45,013 nt of DNA from Sulfurovum sp. (GTDB lineage: Bacteria; Campylobacterota; Campylobacteria; Campylobacterales; Sulfurovaceae). Shown here one piece after another: positions 1-8,365 of this stretch. The position numbers were made by a program, and so were the translations under genes. How positions within the stretch are numbered: the first letter of the stretch is position 1; every line of letters begins with the position of its first letter. The stretch covers positions 1 through 45,013 of the forward strand of contig JALWTA010000015.1 in assembly GCA_027082955.1 (NCBI GenBank), in the 5' to 3' direction. The notes below the pieces were generated by a model. That model was not told where the DNA came from and made no database searches. It was given only the letters and a program-made list of their open reading frames with translations.

Positions 1-13
1 CTCCTTGGCAGAA

Positions 14-48
14 GTCTCACCCAACGGGTGATAGCGGTCAGGTGAGAC
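14..48. other. Inverted repeat of unknown role at the left edge
   Basis: An 8-bp perfect inverted repeat (GTCTCACC at 14-21, GGTGAGAC at 41-48) encloses a second, mutually exclusive short stem (CACCC/GGGTG at 18-30). It could be an RNA element, a terminator or the end of a structured RNA lying outside the window. I compared it by eye with SRP RNA, TPP, glycine and guanidine riboswitch cores and found no convincing match. The strand is unknown. Confidence 0.3.
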
Positions 49-167
49 CTCTGTCGGCTTTTCCCCTATTTTACGGCATCTTCTCTTATTCTTTCAATGG
101 TTTGTATTTTCTATTTCGAGATTTGGGCTTTCAGCTTGTTTGGATATTTTATTGTTTTCAGGATTTA

Positions 168-216
168 AGGCTATCCTGCTTTATGTGCCTTGATATAAAC
201 ACGTTTGGGGGCAGGA
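168..216 (-). pseudogene. Duplicated 3' tail of cmoB
   Basis: This stretch matches 310-358, the last codons and stop of the intact cmoB gene, at 44 of 49 positions. Read on the minus strand it still encodes a CmoB-like C-terminus (IPAPKRVYIKAHKAG) followed by a TAG stop. Upstream of the tail the reading frame does not resemble CmoB, so only the gene end is present. It is a remnant or duplication rather than a functional gene. The roughly 90 bp separating the two copies hold several short GC-rich inverted repeats. Confidence 0.7.
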
Positions 217-221
217 ATATC

Positions 222-307
222 ATCATTAGGACACTTCCGAAGCAAAGCTCCGTAAGCTGCGCTGACGCTGTGTCCGCTTCAGCAGCGGGCTCTCGCGACT
301 TGTCGCT
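222..307. repeat. GC-rich hairpin cluster between the two cmoB tails
   Basis: The spacer between the direct repeats contains several back-to-back short inverted repeats, including GCGAC-AA-GTCGC near 290-303 and CCGCT-TCAGC-AGCGG near 270-284. It is richer in GC than the flanks and has no convincing reading frame. It could be a small structured repeat element or a transcription end for cmoB, but no U-rich tract follows on either strand. Confidence 0.35.
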
Positions 308-312
308 TTAGG

Positions 313-1218
313 CTATCCTGCTTTATATACTTTGATATACACACGTTTAGGGGCAGGATAGCCTTCAACTGTCTTGTTTGGGTCTTTGGGGTCGAGGAAG
401 TCTTCGAGGCTCTGGGTTGCGATCCACTCTGTTTTACGCTGTTCATTCAGATCGGTCTTTTTGATCTCGAGTACCTCAACCTCTGCAAATCCGACTCTAT
501 CACACCAGTTTTTCAACGCATTGACTGTGGGAATAAAGTAGATGTTCGGAATTTTGGAGTAGCGCTCTTTGGGTGTCAGGCACACCTCATCCTCTCCATC
601 TATCATAAAAGTATCGAGTATCAGCTCTCCTCCTTTATTCAGTCCTTTAAAGAGAGATTTGAGCATACCGACCGGATCGGAGCGGTGGTAGAGCACCCCA
701 AGGCAAAAGAGTGTATCAAACTTGTGTTCGTAAAATTCGACATGCTCTACTCCCAGCATCTCATAGACAATGGAAGAGTTGACAAAATGGTCAATAAACT
801 GAAACTGTGAGTAGTAGATCGCAGAGGGGTCAAAGCCAACAAGCTTTTTTGGCTGCTGCGTCTGCATACGGAAAAGGTAGTAACCGTTGTTGCATCCTAT
901 GTCACCGACCACTTTGTCTTTGAGATCAAAATGGGGTTCAAGCAGGTTGTACTTGATCTGACTCTGCCACTCAGAGTCAATAAAAAGGTCGTTAATCTGA
1001 AACGGCCCTTTGCGCCACGGCATCATCAGTCGTGCCGTCTGTTCGATGGTCTCGGCATCAGAGGCAGAGAGATTTGGTATCTCAATCGTTACCCTGTCAC
1101 CAAAACTGCATACGACATCATGATACTCAGGCAATCTGCCAATCGCCTCCTGAAGTGGCTGAATATTTTTCCATGTCAGCCACTTGCGCCGCTCTTCTCT
1201 AATCTCCTGAAGGTTCAT
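313..1218 (-). CDS. cmoB: tRNA U34 carboxymethyltransferase CmoB
   Basis: CmoB transfers the carboxymethyl group of carboxy-S-adenosylmethionine to 5-hydroxyuridine at the wobble position of tRNA, the last step towards uridine-5-oxyacetic acid. The 301-residue product has the family layout. An N-terminal helical region is followed by the conserved block MPWRKGPFQIND (about 66-77), the Rossmann SAM-binding motif GDIGCNNGYY (about 105-114) and a C-terminal lobe with CLGVLYHRSDP. The length is typical for the family, slightly shorter than the E. coli protein. It is the last gene of the minus-strand run fthC-rny-(unknown)-cyclophilin-cmoB. CmoA, which makes the cofactor, is not in the window. A copy of its 3' end sits about 140 bp downstream. 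Confidence 0.93.
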   Translation of the reverse strand: MNLQEIREERRKWLTWKNIQPLQEAIGRLPEYHDVVCSFGDRVTIEIPNLSASDAETIEQTARLMMPWRKGPFQINDLFIDSEWQSQIKYNLLEPHFDLKDKVVGDIGCNNGYYLFRMQTQQPKKLVGFDPSAIYYSQFQFIDHFVNSSIVYEMLGVEHVEFYEHKFDTLFCLGVLYHRSDPVGMLKSLFKGLNKGGELILDTFMIDGEDEVCLTPKERYSKIPNIYFIPTVNALKNWCDRVGFAEVEVLEIKKTDLNEQRKTEWIATQSLEDFLDPKDPNKTVEGYPAPKRVYIKVYKAG

Positions 1219-1244
1219 TGGTATACACTTTTACACAAATAGCA

Positions 1245-1305
1245 GCTTTTCATGAGAAAAGCATACCGACACTCTTCACTATTCACTCTTCACTCTTCAC
1301 TATTT
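1245..1305. repeat. Dispersed element copy 1: hairpin plus ACTCTTC heptamers
   Basis: A 7-bp inverted repeat (GCTTTTC 1245-1251, GAAAAGC 1256-1262) is followed by ATACCGAC and then five seven-base units of ACTCTTC or one-to-two-base variants (1271-1305). The last unit contains the stop codon of the cyclophilin gene. The same hairpin, linker and first units recur at 39646-39695, with 25 identical bases (1256-1280 and 39657-39681). This is therefore a dispersed repeat rather than chance low complexity. Confidence 0.75.
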
Positions 1306-1845
1306 CAGGTACGCTTTTTTGATGGTCTGATCAAACATCGGTCTGTCTCCGGGACCGGTAGTCACATTGTCGATCTTCTGCACGACATCCTGCCCTTTAA
1401 TGACCTTTCCAAAGATTGTATAGCCGCCATTAAGCCACGGTGCCGGTGCAACGGTGATGAAAAACTGACTTCCGTTGGTATTGGGACCGTGGTTAGCCAT
1501 AGCAAGCAGATAGGGCTGGTCAAATGTCAGGTTGGGGGCATATTCGTTCTTGAACTCTTTGTGCCAGATGGACTCGCCGCCGCGTCCTGTACCAGTCGGG
1601 TCACCCCCCTGTATCATAAAGCCTTTGATGACACGGTGGAAGATGAGCCCGTTGTAGTAGCCGTTCTTGACATGGGTAACAAAGTTTTCTACAGCAAGCG
1701 GAGCTGCTTTGGGAAAGAGTTTCAGTTCGATCTTCCCGACATTGGTCTCCAGCACAACTACCGGGGCTTTACTCTCTGCCGCATGCAATAAACTCATGCC
1801 GACACACAGTGCCAATACACCTTTTAAAAATCTTCTTCTGAGCAT
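1300..1845 (-). CDS. Periplasmic cyclophilin-type peptidyl-prolyl isomerase
   Basis: This enzyme catalyses cis-trans isomerisation of proline peptide bonds in exported proteins. The 181-residue product begins with a basic, hydrophobic signal peptide (RRR then LALCVGMSLLHA, likely cleaved near residue 23), so it acts in the periplasm. The cyclophilin core is intact, including FHRVIKGFMIQGGDP with the catalytic Arg, GSQFFIT and PWLNGGYTIFG. The ATG has a GAGGGGTG ribosome site that overlaps the stop of the preceding gene, suggesting translational coupling. It resembles the PpiA group, but the exact orthologue is not certain. Its stop codon lies inside a heptamer repeat array. Confidence 0.9.
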   Translation of the reverse strand: MLRRRFLKGVLALCVGMSLLHAAESKAPVVVLETNVGKIELKLFPKAAPLAVENFVTHVKNGYYNGLIFHRVIKGFMIQGGDPTGTGRGGESIWHKEFKNEYAPNLTFDQPYLLAMANHGPNTNGSQFFITVAPAPWLNGGYTIFGKVIKGQDVVQKIDNVTTGPGDRPMFDQTIKKAYLK

Positions 1846-1848
1846 CTT

Positions 1849-2154
1849 TCACCCCTCTATGACATCATTGACACAGTGGTCTATTCCGAGTTCTTTGAGC
1901 AGGCGTTCAAAAAAGGCGCCGCTCTCCCGCTGTGCCTCTTCTCCAAACTCAATGTAAAAGGCTTCATGGTGTTTTTTATCTGTATCGGCGTTATCGAAAA
2001 CGACCGGTTGCATACCCGTCTCCTGACATACTTTGTTGATCGCAGCATCTATCTCTGCTCTCAAGTCTTTACGGTTACCGTCAAAAACCAGACTCATGCC
2101 GGCATAACACTCTTCCATCTTTACATTTGCAACAATCTCTTCACATCTATCCAC
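1849..2154 (-). CDS. Small conserved-looking protein of unknown function
   Basis: I do not recognise this 101-residue protein. It starts with GTG, preceded by AAGG seven bases upstream. It is mildly acidic and predicted soluble, with no signal peptide or membrane segment. Visible features are an N-terminal Cys-containing segment (MDRCEEIV, then EECYAG) and a charged middle (DNADTDKKHHEAFYIEFGEEAQ). Its stop lies 3 bp from the start of the cyclophilin gene, whose ribosome site it contains, so the two are probably co-translated. The compact spacing and lack of a better frame on the other strand support a real gene. Confidence 0.7.
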   Translation of the reverse strand: MDRCEEIVANVKMEECYAGMSLVFDGNRKDLRAEIDAAINKVCQETGMQPVVFDNADTDKKHHEAFYIEFGEEAQRESGAFFERLLKELGIDHCVNDVIEG

Positions 2155-2236
2155 GGATCTACCTTATTTTTGAAATGATGAACAATATTATACCCTTATA
2201 AGATTATAGGGTTTTTAAGAAGAAGACCTGCACTCT

Positions 2237-3763
2237 CTACTTCGCCAATGCCGTTGCCCGCGTCTCCCTGATAACATTCACTTTGATCTCACCGGGATAC
2301 TGTACTTTGTTTTCGATCTCTTTGGCAATCTCTCTGCTTAAAAGCACAGCTTCGTTATCACTGAGTTTTTCAGCATTGACAAAGACACGTACCTCCCGCC
2401 CGGCATTGATCGCATAGGCTTTTTTCACTCCCTGCTTTGAGGTGGCGATCTCCTCGATCTCTTTGACACGTTTGGTAAAGCTCTCAAGCACTTCACGTCT
2501 GGCACCCGGACGTGCAGCTGAAAGTGTATCTGCAGCACAGACAGCAGCACTCTCTACCGAGTCTGGCTCTTCGTGCCCGTGGTGAGCATAGATGGCATTA
2601 ATGACAGTTGGATGCTCACCGTAGCGGCGGCAGAGTTCCGCACCAATTTCTACATGGCTTCCGCCCATATCCTGAGTCAGTGCTTTGCCAATGTCATGCA
2701 GCAGTCCGGCACGCATGGCAAGTTTTTCATCTCCGCCCATCTCCGCAGCCATCACTTTGGCAAGACGTGCCACCTCAAGGGTGTGTGCCAAAGCATTCTG
2801 CCCATAGCTTGCACGATACTTCAGACGTCCTATGAGTCTGGTAAGTTCTTCATGCATGGGAAAGATGCCAAGGTCGATCAGCACATTCTCACCCTCTTCA
2901 AAGGTTTTCTGCTCAAACTCACGCTCCACCTTCTCATGCACCTCTTCGATACGCCCGGGATGGATACGTCCATCCTCGACCAGTATCTCAATGACACGTG
3001 TGGCAATAGCCCGTCTGTAAAGGTTAAAAGAACTTACCAAAATTACCCCCGGCGTCTCATCGATAATGATATCCACACCAAGTAGCATCTCCAGAGCTTT
3101 GATATTCCGCCCTTCTTTACCGATAATACGTCCTTTATGCTCATCACTGGGGAGTGAAACCAGATTGATCAGCCGCTCCCCCGCAAAATCACCGGCATAG
3201 CGTGTGGTCGCTTGCGCCAAAATGTAGTTGGCACGTCGCTGTGCTTCCTCATAGGCACTCTTTTCATACTTTCTGACAATCGCAACAATATCAGCACGGC
3301 TCTGTTGTTCAACCTGTTCCAATATGTAGGCTTTTGCCTCCTCTTTTGTCAAAGCTGCTGCGTGCTGTAGCTTTTCCACGGCACGTGTGATCTCCACCTG
3401 TTTTTGTGCTTCAAGCGTTTCAAGCCGCATAGCAGCTTCGTCAAGCGCCAAAGAGCGCTCGTCCAGACGCTTCTCCTCTTTTTTCAATTCTTTCTCTTGC
3501 AAGATCAATGCCCGCTTGCGTTCTTCTGCTTCCGCAATGCGTTTTTGAAATGCAGCTTCCTGCTCGATCTCTTTGGCTTTCAGCTTGACCTCTGTCTCCT
3601 GAAGCAATAGTTCTGCCTCGTTTCGAATGGCATTGGCTTTTGCCTTCGCTTCAAGTTCAAGATGGGCAAAATGTTTTCTGCTGCTCTTTTTCAGCCACAG
3701 GAAACATGCACCGGCACCGATCACTGCACCGGCAATACCGGATGTGATCACAATAAACATCAT
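2237..3763 (-). CDS. rny: Ribonuclease Y
   Basis: RNase Y is a membrane-anchored endoribonuclease that starts mRNA decay. The 508-residue protein has the full family order. A single N-terminal membrane helix (about residues 2-24) is followed by a long charged coiled coil rich in Lys, Glu and Ala (about 25-170), a KH RNA-binding domain with GRIIGKEGRNIKALE (about 210-225) and an HD phosphohydrolase domain with LLHDIGKA (about 350-357). The start is preceded by AAGGA; two adjacent ATG codons make the exact first residue ambiguous by one. It follows fthC by about 55 bp on the same strand, probably in one transcript. Confidence 0.96.
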   Translation of the reverse strand: MMFIVITSGIAGAVIGAGACFLWLKKSSRKHFAHLELEAKAKANAIRNEAELLLQETEVKLKAKEIEQEAAFQKRIAEAEERKRALILQEKELKKEEKRLDERSLALDEAAMRLETLEAQKQVEITRAVEKLQHAAALTKEEAKAYILEQVEQQSRADIVAIVRKYEKSAYEEAQRRANYILAQATTRYAGDFAGERLINLVSLPSDEHKGRIIGKEGRNIKALEMLLGVDIIIDETPGVILVSSFNLYRRAIATRVIEILVEDGRIHPGRIEEVHEKVEREFEQKTFEEGENVLIDLGIFPMHEELTRLIGRLKYRASYGQNALAHTLEVARLAKVMAAEMGGDEKLAMRAGLLHDIGKALTQDMGGSHVEIGAELCRRYGEHPTVINAIYAHHGHEEPDSVESAAVCAADTLSAARPGARREVLESFTKRVKEIEEIATSKQGVKKAYAINAGREVRVFVNAEKLSDNEAVLLSREIAKEIENKVQYPGEIKVNVIRETRATALAK

Positions 3764-3818
3764 TCTTTCCTTCTTTCCAATGCGTCATGAGAAAAAAGGC
3801 TCAAAAAATAGATACGGA

Positions 3819-4370
3819 TCAGGGCACGATTAGCAGATCGGCCTTGACGTCATAATCATCGGTCACTACTGTTTTCGAAAAGCACAGTGTACGTGCCACA
3901 AATACCGTAGTTTCTATATTTTCAGTCTCTTTTTCAAAAAATCTGTCGTACATTCCCTTGCCAAAACCCACACGTCTATATGTACGGTCCATGCCGACAA
4001 TGGGTACGACGGCTATATCTATCTGTTTCTTTCTATATTGTGTTGAAATATTAGGTTCTTTGATTCCAAACCGCTTTGTTCTCAGCGGGTATCTGTATTT
4101 TACCAATCTGAAACTTTTACCTTCCATAAACGGCACATATATCTCTTTTCCCTCTCTGCGTAAACGCCGTATTAGCGGGTAGAGATTGACCTCCGTTTTC
4201 AGAGGAAGATAGAGCATGATTGTGTCCGCTCTCTTCTTTTGTATAAGATCATACAGTTTTGCCAGCACTTTGCGATCTTTCGCGTAGGCTCCCTGTCTGC
4301 TCTCCTCCCTCAGTCGTTTTAGGCAACGCTGCCTGAAGTGGTGTTTGTGTTTTTCTCTTTCTGATTCCAT
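3819..4370 (-). CDS. fthC: 5-formyltetrahydrofolate cyclo-ligase
   Basis: This enzyme converts 5-formyltetrahydrofolate to 5,10-methenyltetrahydrofolate with ATP, recovering a folate storage form. The 183-residue product fits the family length. It has the basic N-terminal region, LYLPLKTEVN for the substrate side, and the C-terminal nucleotide-binding signature VGFGKGMYDRFF (about residues 133-144). It is the first gene of a minus-strand series leading into rny and is divergent from the thioredoxin-fold gene at 4462, so a promoter should lie in 4371-4461. It is also known as ygfA in E. coli. Confidence 0.9.
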   Translation of the reverse strand: MESEREKHKHHFRQRCLKRLREESRQGAYAKDRKVLAKLYDLIQKKRADTIMLYLPLKTEVNLYPLIRRLRREGKEIYVPFMEGKSFRLVKYRYPLRTKRFGIKEPNISTQYRKKQIDIAVVPIVGMDRTYRRVGFGKGMYDRFFEKETENIETTVFVARTLCFSKTVVTDDYDVKADLLIVP

Positions 4371-4461
4371 ATCTTTTTAATGCTCTTTGGATATAATTTT
4401 TAACTTTTTGTCCATTGGTACACAGATTCCGGACATCCACTATTATAGCAAAAGGAAGCAA

Positions 4462-5124
4462 GTGAAAAGAAGCATCATAACCATTGCAGTATTAGTATTG
4501 GTAGGTGTGCTTCTTTGGATACTTGCCGGACACAAAACTCAAAAACAAGAAACATTGACACCATTTGATCAGGCACAAAAGGATCAGCCGACTGAAATGC
4601 TGACACACAAAAGGCTCGAAAGAGAAAAAACGGCACTGGAACAAAACACCACAACACTCTTTCCCGCATCAGGTACCGGTTTTGTACTGACCGATACACT
4701 CGGAGAAGAACATCACATCACAGTTGACGGTTCGGATATGCTCTTTCAGGACATCTCACACCCTGTCGTGATCCTTTACTTTTTTACCCCGTGGTCACTG
4801 CCAAGCCAAAGCGAAACTCCCTACCTTTCTGAGCTTCAAAAGAAGTATCATGACAACATTTTTATTATGGGTATCCTGCTCAATCCGCAAAAATACGCAA
4901 CTGAGATTGGAAAATTTATTCAGACGTACCATGCCGACTTCTACATTGCCGACGGAAAAGAGAACAACAGGTTTGCACGTACCGTGCTCTCCTCCATGCA
5001 TATCTCCGACACAGTGCCTGTGCCCCTCATTGTTCTCTATCATGGCGGACACTACGACAGGCACTATGAAGGCGCCATCCCCATAGAGATGCTTGAACAC
5101 GACATCAAAACATTATTACACTAA
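4462..5124 (+). CDS. Membrane-anchored thioredoxin-fold protein lacking the CXXC cysteines
   Basis: The chosen start is GTG at 4462, because AAAGGA lies five to six bases upstream and it opens directly on a basic-hydrophobic anchor (KRSIITIAVLVLVGVLLWILAG). An upstream ATG at 4387 would add 25 residues with no ribosome site. The protein is about 220 residues: one N-terminal membrane helix, a charged linker, then a TlpA/ResA-like thioredoxin fold facing the periplasm. In the position of the usual WCxPC active site the protein reads FFTPWSLPSQSETP, so both cysteines are Ser. It cannot do dithiol-disulfide exchange in the normal way. It sits 14 bp ahead of ftsY on the same strand. The fold assignment is fairly firm; the role is unknown. 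Confidence 0.8.
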   Translation: MKRSIITIAVLVLVGVLLWILAGHKTQKQETLTPFDQAQKDQPTEMLTHKRLEREKTALEQNTTTLFPASGTGFVLTDTLGEEHHITVDGSDMLFQDISHPVVILYFFTPWSLPSQSETPYLSELQKKYHDNIFIMGILLNPQKYATEIGKFIQTYHADFYIADGKENNRFARTVLSSMHISDTVPVPLIVLYHGGHYDRHYEGAIPIEMLEHDIKTLLH

Positions 5125-5138
5125 TCAAGGAGCACAGT

Positions 5139-6005
5139 ATGTTCGGTATGCTGAAAAAAGTATTTGGAAAAACATCCGAAGCGATCAAAGAGGTCGCACC
5201 CGAAAAGAAAAAAGCCATTACCAAAGAGGAGTTTGAAGATATCCTCCTTGAAGCAGATGTCAACTACGAACTGGTAGAGCGTCTGCTTGAGGCACTGCCT
5301 GACACCATTACCAGAACACAGGCATTCAACTCGCTCATCTCTGTATTTCAGTACAAAGCCGACTGGAAAGAGAGCGATGCCGTTCCTTATGTGGAAATGA
5401 TCATCGGTGTCAACGGTGCAGGAAAGACCACCACCATCTCCAAACTTGCCTACAAATACAAAAACGAAGGCAAAGGGGTCATTCTCGGTGCGGGTGACAC
5501 CTTCCGTGCTGCAGCGATCGAACAGCTTAGCCGCTGGGCAGACAGGCTTGAGATCCCTATTGTCGCTACCAGACAGGGGCATGATCCTTCAGCTGTGGTC
5601 TACGACACTATTGAAGCGGCAAAAGCAAGAGGCTTGGCGCATGTTATCATCGATACGGCAGGACGTCTGCATACCCAGACCAACCTCAGTGAAGAGCTTA
5701 AAAAGATGATCCGCGTTGCAGGCAAAGCCATGGAGGGCGCACCCCACCGCAAAATGCTCATCCTCGACGGTACGCAGGGAAGCTCCGCCATCAATCAGGC
5801 AAAAGCGTTTGATGAAATGATCGGCATAGACGGCATCATCATCACCAAGCTTGACGGTACGGCAAAAGGCGGGTCGGTACTGAGCATTGCCGATGAGCTT
5901 CAGATGCCTATCTTCTATATCGGTACAGGTGAACAGCCTGAAGATCTGATACGCTTTAAGGCAAATGAGTATGTCAATACCATTCTTGATGAGATATTTC
6001 TTTAA
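5139..6005 (+). CDS. ftsY: Signal recognition particle receptor FtsY
   Basis: FtsY is the GTPase that receives ribosome-SRP complexes at the inner membrane. The 288-residue protein has a short N-domain and a complete NG GTPase: GVNGAGKTTT (G1, about 90-99), GDTFRAAAIEQL, DTAGRLHT (G3, about 171-178), TKLDGTAKGG (G4, about 236-245) and the closing GTGEQPEDLIRF. The acidic A-domain of E. coli FtsY is essentially absent, as is common in this phylum. The ATG has a strong AAGGAG site. The upstream neighbour ends 14 bp before, suggesting one transcript. Confidence 0.96.
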   Translation: MFGMLKKVFGKTSEAIKEVAPEKKKAITKEEFEDILLEADVNYELVERLLEALPDTITRTQAFNSLISVFQYKADWKESDAVPYVEMIIGVNGAGKTTTISKLAYKYKNEGKGVILGAGDTFRAAAIEQLSRWADRLEIPIVATRQGHDPSAVVYDTIEAAKARGLAHVIIDTAGRLHTQTNLSEELKKMIRVAGKAMEGAPHRKMLILDGTQGSSAINQAKAFDEMIGIDGIIITKLDGTAKGGSVLSIADELQMPIFYIGTGEQPEDLIRFKANEYVNTILDEIFL

Positions 6006-6098
6006 GTATCTCTAAATCATTACCAGTGATATGCTAAAATTCTATGGATAAAATATGACAATATGACATATTTTACCCCGCCTCCCTCTAAACCGTTT

Positions 6099-6104
6099 TA
6101 TACT
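6099..6104 (+). promoter_or_regulatory. Possible -10 element for radA
   Basis: TATACT lies about 30 bp before the GTG start of radA, inside the 127-bp gap after ftsY. No clear -35 hexamer is visible, which is usual for the vegetative sigma factor in this phylum. This is a weak call. Confidence 0.35.
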
Positions 6105-6132
6105 ACACAAAACTTACCTTCAGGATACACAC

Positions 6133-7485
6133 GTGGCAAAGAAAAAAACCCTTTTTGAGTGTCAGGCATGCGGCTTTCAGTCTCCAAGATGGATGGGCAA
6201 ATGTACCTCCTGCGGCGAATGGGAGAGTATGATTGAACTGAGTGCCGAACAGATCAAGTTTCTTAAAGAGACAGCTTCATCCTCCTCTTCAACTCCTGCC
6301 ATCCCCAGAGCAAAACCCATCACCGAAGTGGATGAGGACAACATCACACGTTTTGGTTCAGGCAGCAAGGAACTTGACCTCGTACTTGGCGGCGGTATCG
6401 TACCCGGCTCACTCACGCTCATTGGCGGCAGTCCCGGCATAGGAAAGTCCACCCTGCTGCTCAAAATCGCAGGCAACCTTGCCGCACAGCAACAGGATGT
6501 GCTTTACGTCTCCGGTGAAGAGTCTGCCGGGCAGATCAAACTGCGGGCAAACCGGCTTGGCGCCAACCACGAAAAGCTCTTTTTGCTTTCTGAGATCAAC
6601 CTTGCCTCCGTCATTGCCGAGATCAACCGCAGAGACTACCGGTTTATTGTCATCGACTCCATTCAAACCCTCTACTCCGAGGAGACACCCTCAGCTCCCG
6701 GTTCTGTCACACAGGTACGCACCATCACCTTTGAGCTGATGCGTATTGCCAAAAGTCTGCACATCCCCATCTTCATCATCGGGCACATTACCAAAGACGG
6801 CTCCATCGCAGGTCCACGGGTACTGGAGCACATGGTCGATACCGTGCTCTATTTCGAGGGTGACAGCAACTCCGAACTTCGGCTGCTGCGCGGTTTTAAA
6901 AACCGTTTTGGCTCTACCAATGAAGTTGGCATCTTCGAGATGAACAAAGAGGGGCTCAACGATGCCAAAAGCATGGCAGGACGTTTTTTTGACAAAGAAA
7001 AGCTCCAATCAGGTTCGGCACTGACAGTCATTATGGAGGGAAGCCGCCCCATTGTCATTGAGGTGCAGGCACTTGTTGCCGAAGCCTACGGACACCCCAA
7101 ACGCAGCTGCACCGGTTTTGACAACAACCGTCTGAACATGCTCCTTGCCCTGCTGGAGAAAAAACTCGATCTGCCGCTTGGCACCTACGATGTCTTCATC
7201 AACATCAGCGGCGGCATCAAGATCAACGAACCGGCTGCCGACCTTGCCGTCATTGCTGCCATTCTCAGCAGCTACCGTGACAGAGAGCTCAGTACACAAA
7301 CGCTCTTTTTAGGAGAGGTTTCACTCACTGGTGAGATTCGTGAAATCGCTGCACTCTCACAACGGCTAAAGGAGATGGAGACACAGGGATTCTCCAAAGC
7401 TGTCATCCCCAACAGACCCATAGAAGAGACTTCAATTAAATCTTTTATTGCCGATGAAGTCTCAAAAGTGGTAGAATGGATGTAA
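6133..7485 (+). CDS. radA: DNA repair protein RadA
   Basis: RadA (Sms) is a RecA-like ATPase that promotes branch migration during recombinational repair. The 450-residue protein has all the hallmarks: an N-terminal C4 zinc finger (Cys10, 13, 24, 27), Walker A GGSPGIGKST (about 97-106), the RadA-specific KNRFG motif (about 255-259), and a C-terminal Lon-protease-like domain (from about 285) with NISGGIKINEPAADLA. It starts with GTG, preceded by AGGA. It is on the same strand as ftsY, but the 127-bp gap suggests its own promoter. Confidence 0.96.
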   Translation: MAKKKTLFECQACGFQSPRWMGKCTSCGEWESMIELSAEQIKFLKETASSSSSTPAIPRAKPITEVDEDNITRFGSGSKELDLVLGGGIVPGSLTLIGGSPGIGKSTLLLKIAGNLAAQQQDVLYVSGEESAGQIKLRANRLGANHEKLFLLSEINLASVIAEINRRDYRFIVIDSIQTLYSEETPSAPGSVTQVRTITFELMRIAKSLHIPIFIIGHITKDGSIAGPRVLEHMVDTVLYFEGDSNSELRLLRGFKNRFGSTNEVGIFEMNKEGLNDAKSMAGRFFDKEKLQSGSALTVIMEGSRPIVIEVQALVAEAYGHPKRSCTGFDNNRLNMLLALLEKKLDLPLGTYDVFINISGGIKINEPAADLAVIAAILSSYRDRELSTQTLFLGEVSLTGEIREIAALSQRLKEMETQGFSKAVIPNRPIEETSIKSFIADEVSKVVEWM

Positions 7486-7609
7486 AATATAATATTTTTC
7501 AGATAAATTCATACTATCCTATTTGGGACCGAATTTTAAGCGATAGTTGCGTAATATAAAAAAGGCAGACCATAGATATGCCATACCAAGTACAAGAAAA
7601 GAGAAGAAT

Positions 7610-8311
7610 ATGCATAGCCACACACTCCTGTACGCAGAAGATGATCCGCTCATTAGAGAAAACCTGCTTTATATCCTTCGGGACTATTTTGACGAAATAC
7701 TCATTGTGACAAACGGCAATGATGCAGTCACAACCTACAAGGAAAAGCATCCCGATGTTATTTTGCTCGATATCTGTATGCCGGGTATTGACGGATTAGA
7801 GGTAGCAAAAAGGATTCGGCAGGAAAACGAAGATGTCCCCATCATCATGCTTACAGGGCACTCCGACAGGGAAAGACTGCTCGATGCCGTCAGTCTCAAA
7901 CTGGAAGCATATCTTGTCAAACCGGTAGACTATACCCAATTGAATGATACCTTGCACCGTACAATAGACAAGATCAGTAAATCCAGCCTCATTCCCATAC
8001 GATCTGACCTCTTGTGGGACAGCAACAATCAGACACTTCTCTACCGGGACAAATCATTGAAACTGACCAAAAAAGAAAAACTCGCTATGCAGATACTCAC
8101 ACGCAATGTGAACAAATATATTTCCAATGATGCCCTCATCTACCATATCTGGGATGATGAGATACCCGATGAATCCCATGACAACAAGCTGATTCAGCTG
8201 ATCTATCGTCTCAACAAAAAACTGGTTGCAGAGACAGACTACAGTGAAAAGATCATTGAGAACAGCTACACATTGGGGTACAGAATATTTTTTGCCAATG
8301 CAGCTTCATAA
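7610..8311 (+). CDS. OmpR-type response regulator without a neighbouring kinase
   Basis: The protein is 233 residues from the ATG at 7610, which follows AGAAGAA; the frame is open further upstream but without a ribosome site. The receiver domain (about 1-118) has every key residue: Asp11 and Asp12, phospho-acceptor Asp54 in ILLDICMPG, Thr82 and Lys104 in YLVKP. The C-terminal part (about 135-230) looks like a winged-helix DNA-binding domain ending with the typical SYTLGYRIF. No histidine kinase lies next to it. Targets are unknown. Confidence 0.88.
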   Translation: MHSHTLLYAEDDPLIRENLLYILRDYFDEILIVTNGNDAVTTYKEKHPDVILLDICMPGIDGLEVAKRIRQENEDVPIIMLTGHSDRERLLDAVSLKLEAYLVKPVDYTQLNDTLHRTIDKISKSSLIPIRSDLLWDSNNQTLLYRDKSLKLTKKEKLAMQILTRNVNKYISNDALIYHIWDDEIPDESHDNKLIQLIYRLNKKLVAETDYSEKIIENSYTLGYRIFFANAAS

Positions 8312-8365
8312 TAGATAATAATATTATTGCTATACCGTTAAAGTTTTTTTCGATACACTATCAGC

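Noticed and set aside
14-48. Left-edge inverted repeat as SRP RNA or a known riboswitch
   Set aside because: The GGAAGGAAGCAGC loop of SRP RNA is absent, and no aptamer core I know could be aligned.
42-311. 89-residue open frame on the plus strand at the left edge
   Set aside because: It runs through the hairpin cluster and the antisense of the cmoB tail, has no ribosome site and a composition unlike a protein.
4387-4461. Longer start for the thioredoxin-fold protein
   Set aside because: There is no ribosome site before ATG 4387, and the extension places 25 polar residues before the signal anchor; GTG 4462 has AAAGGA upstream.
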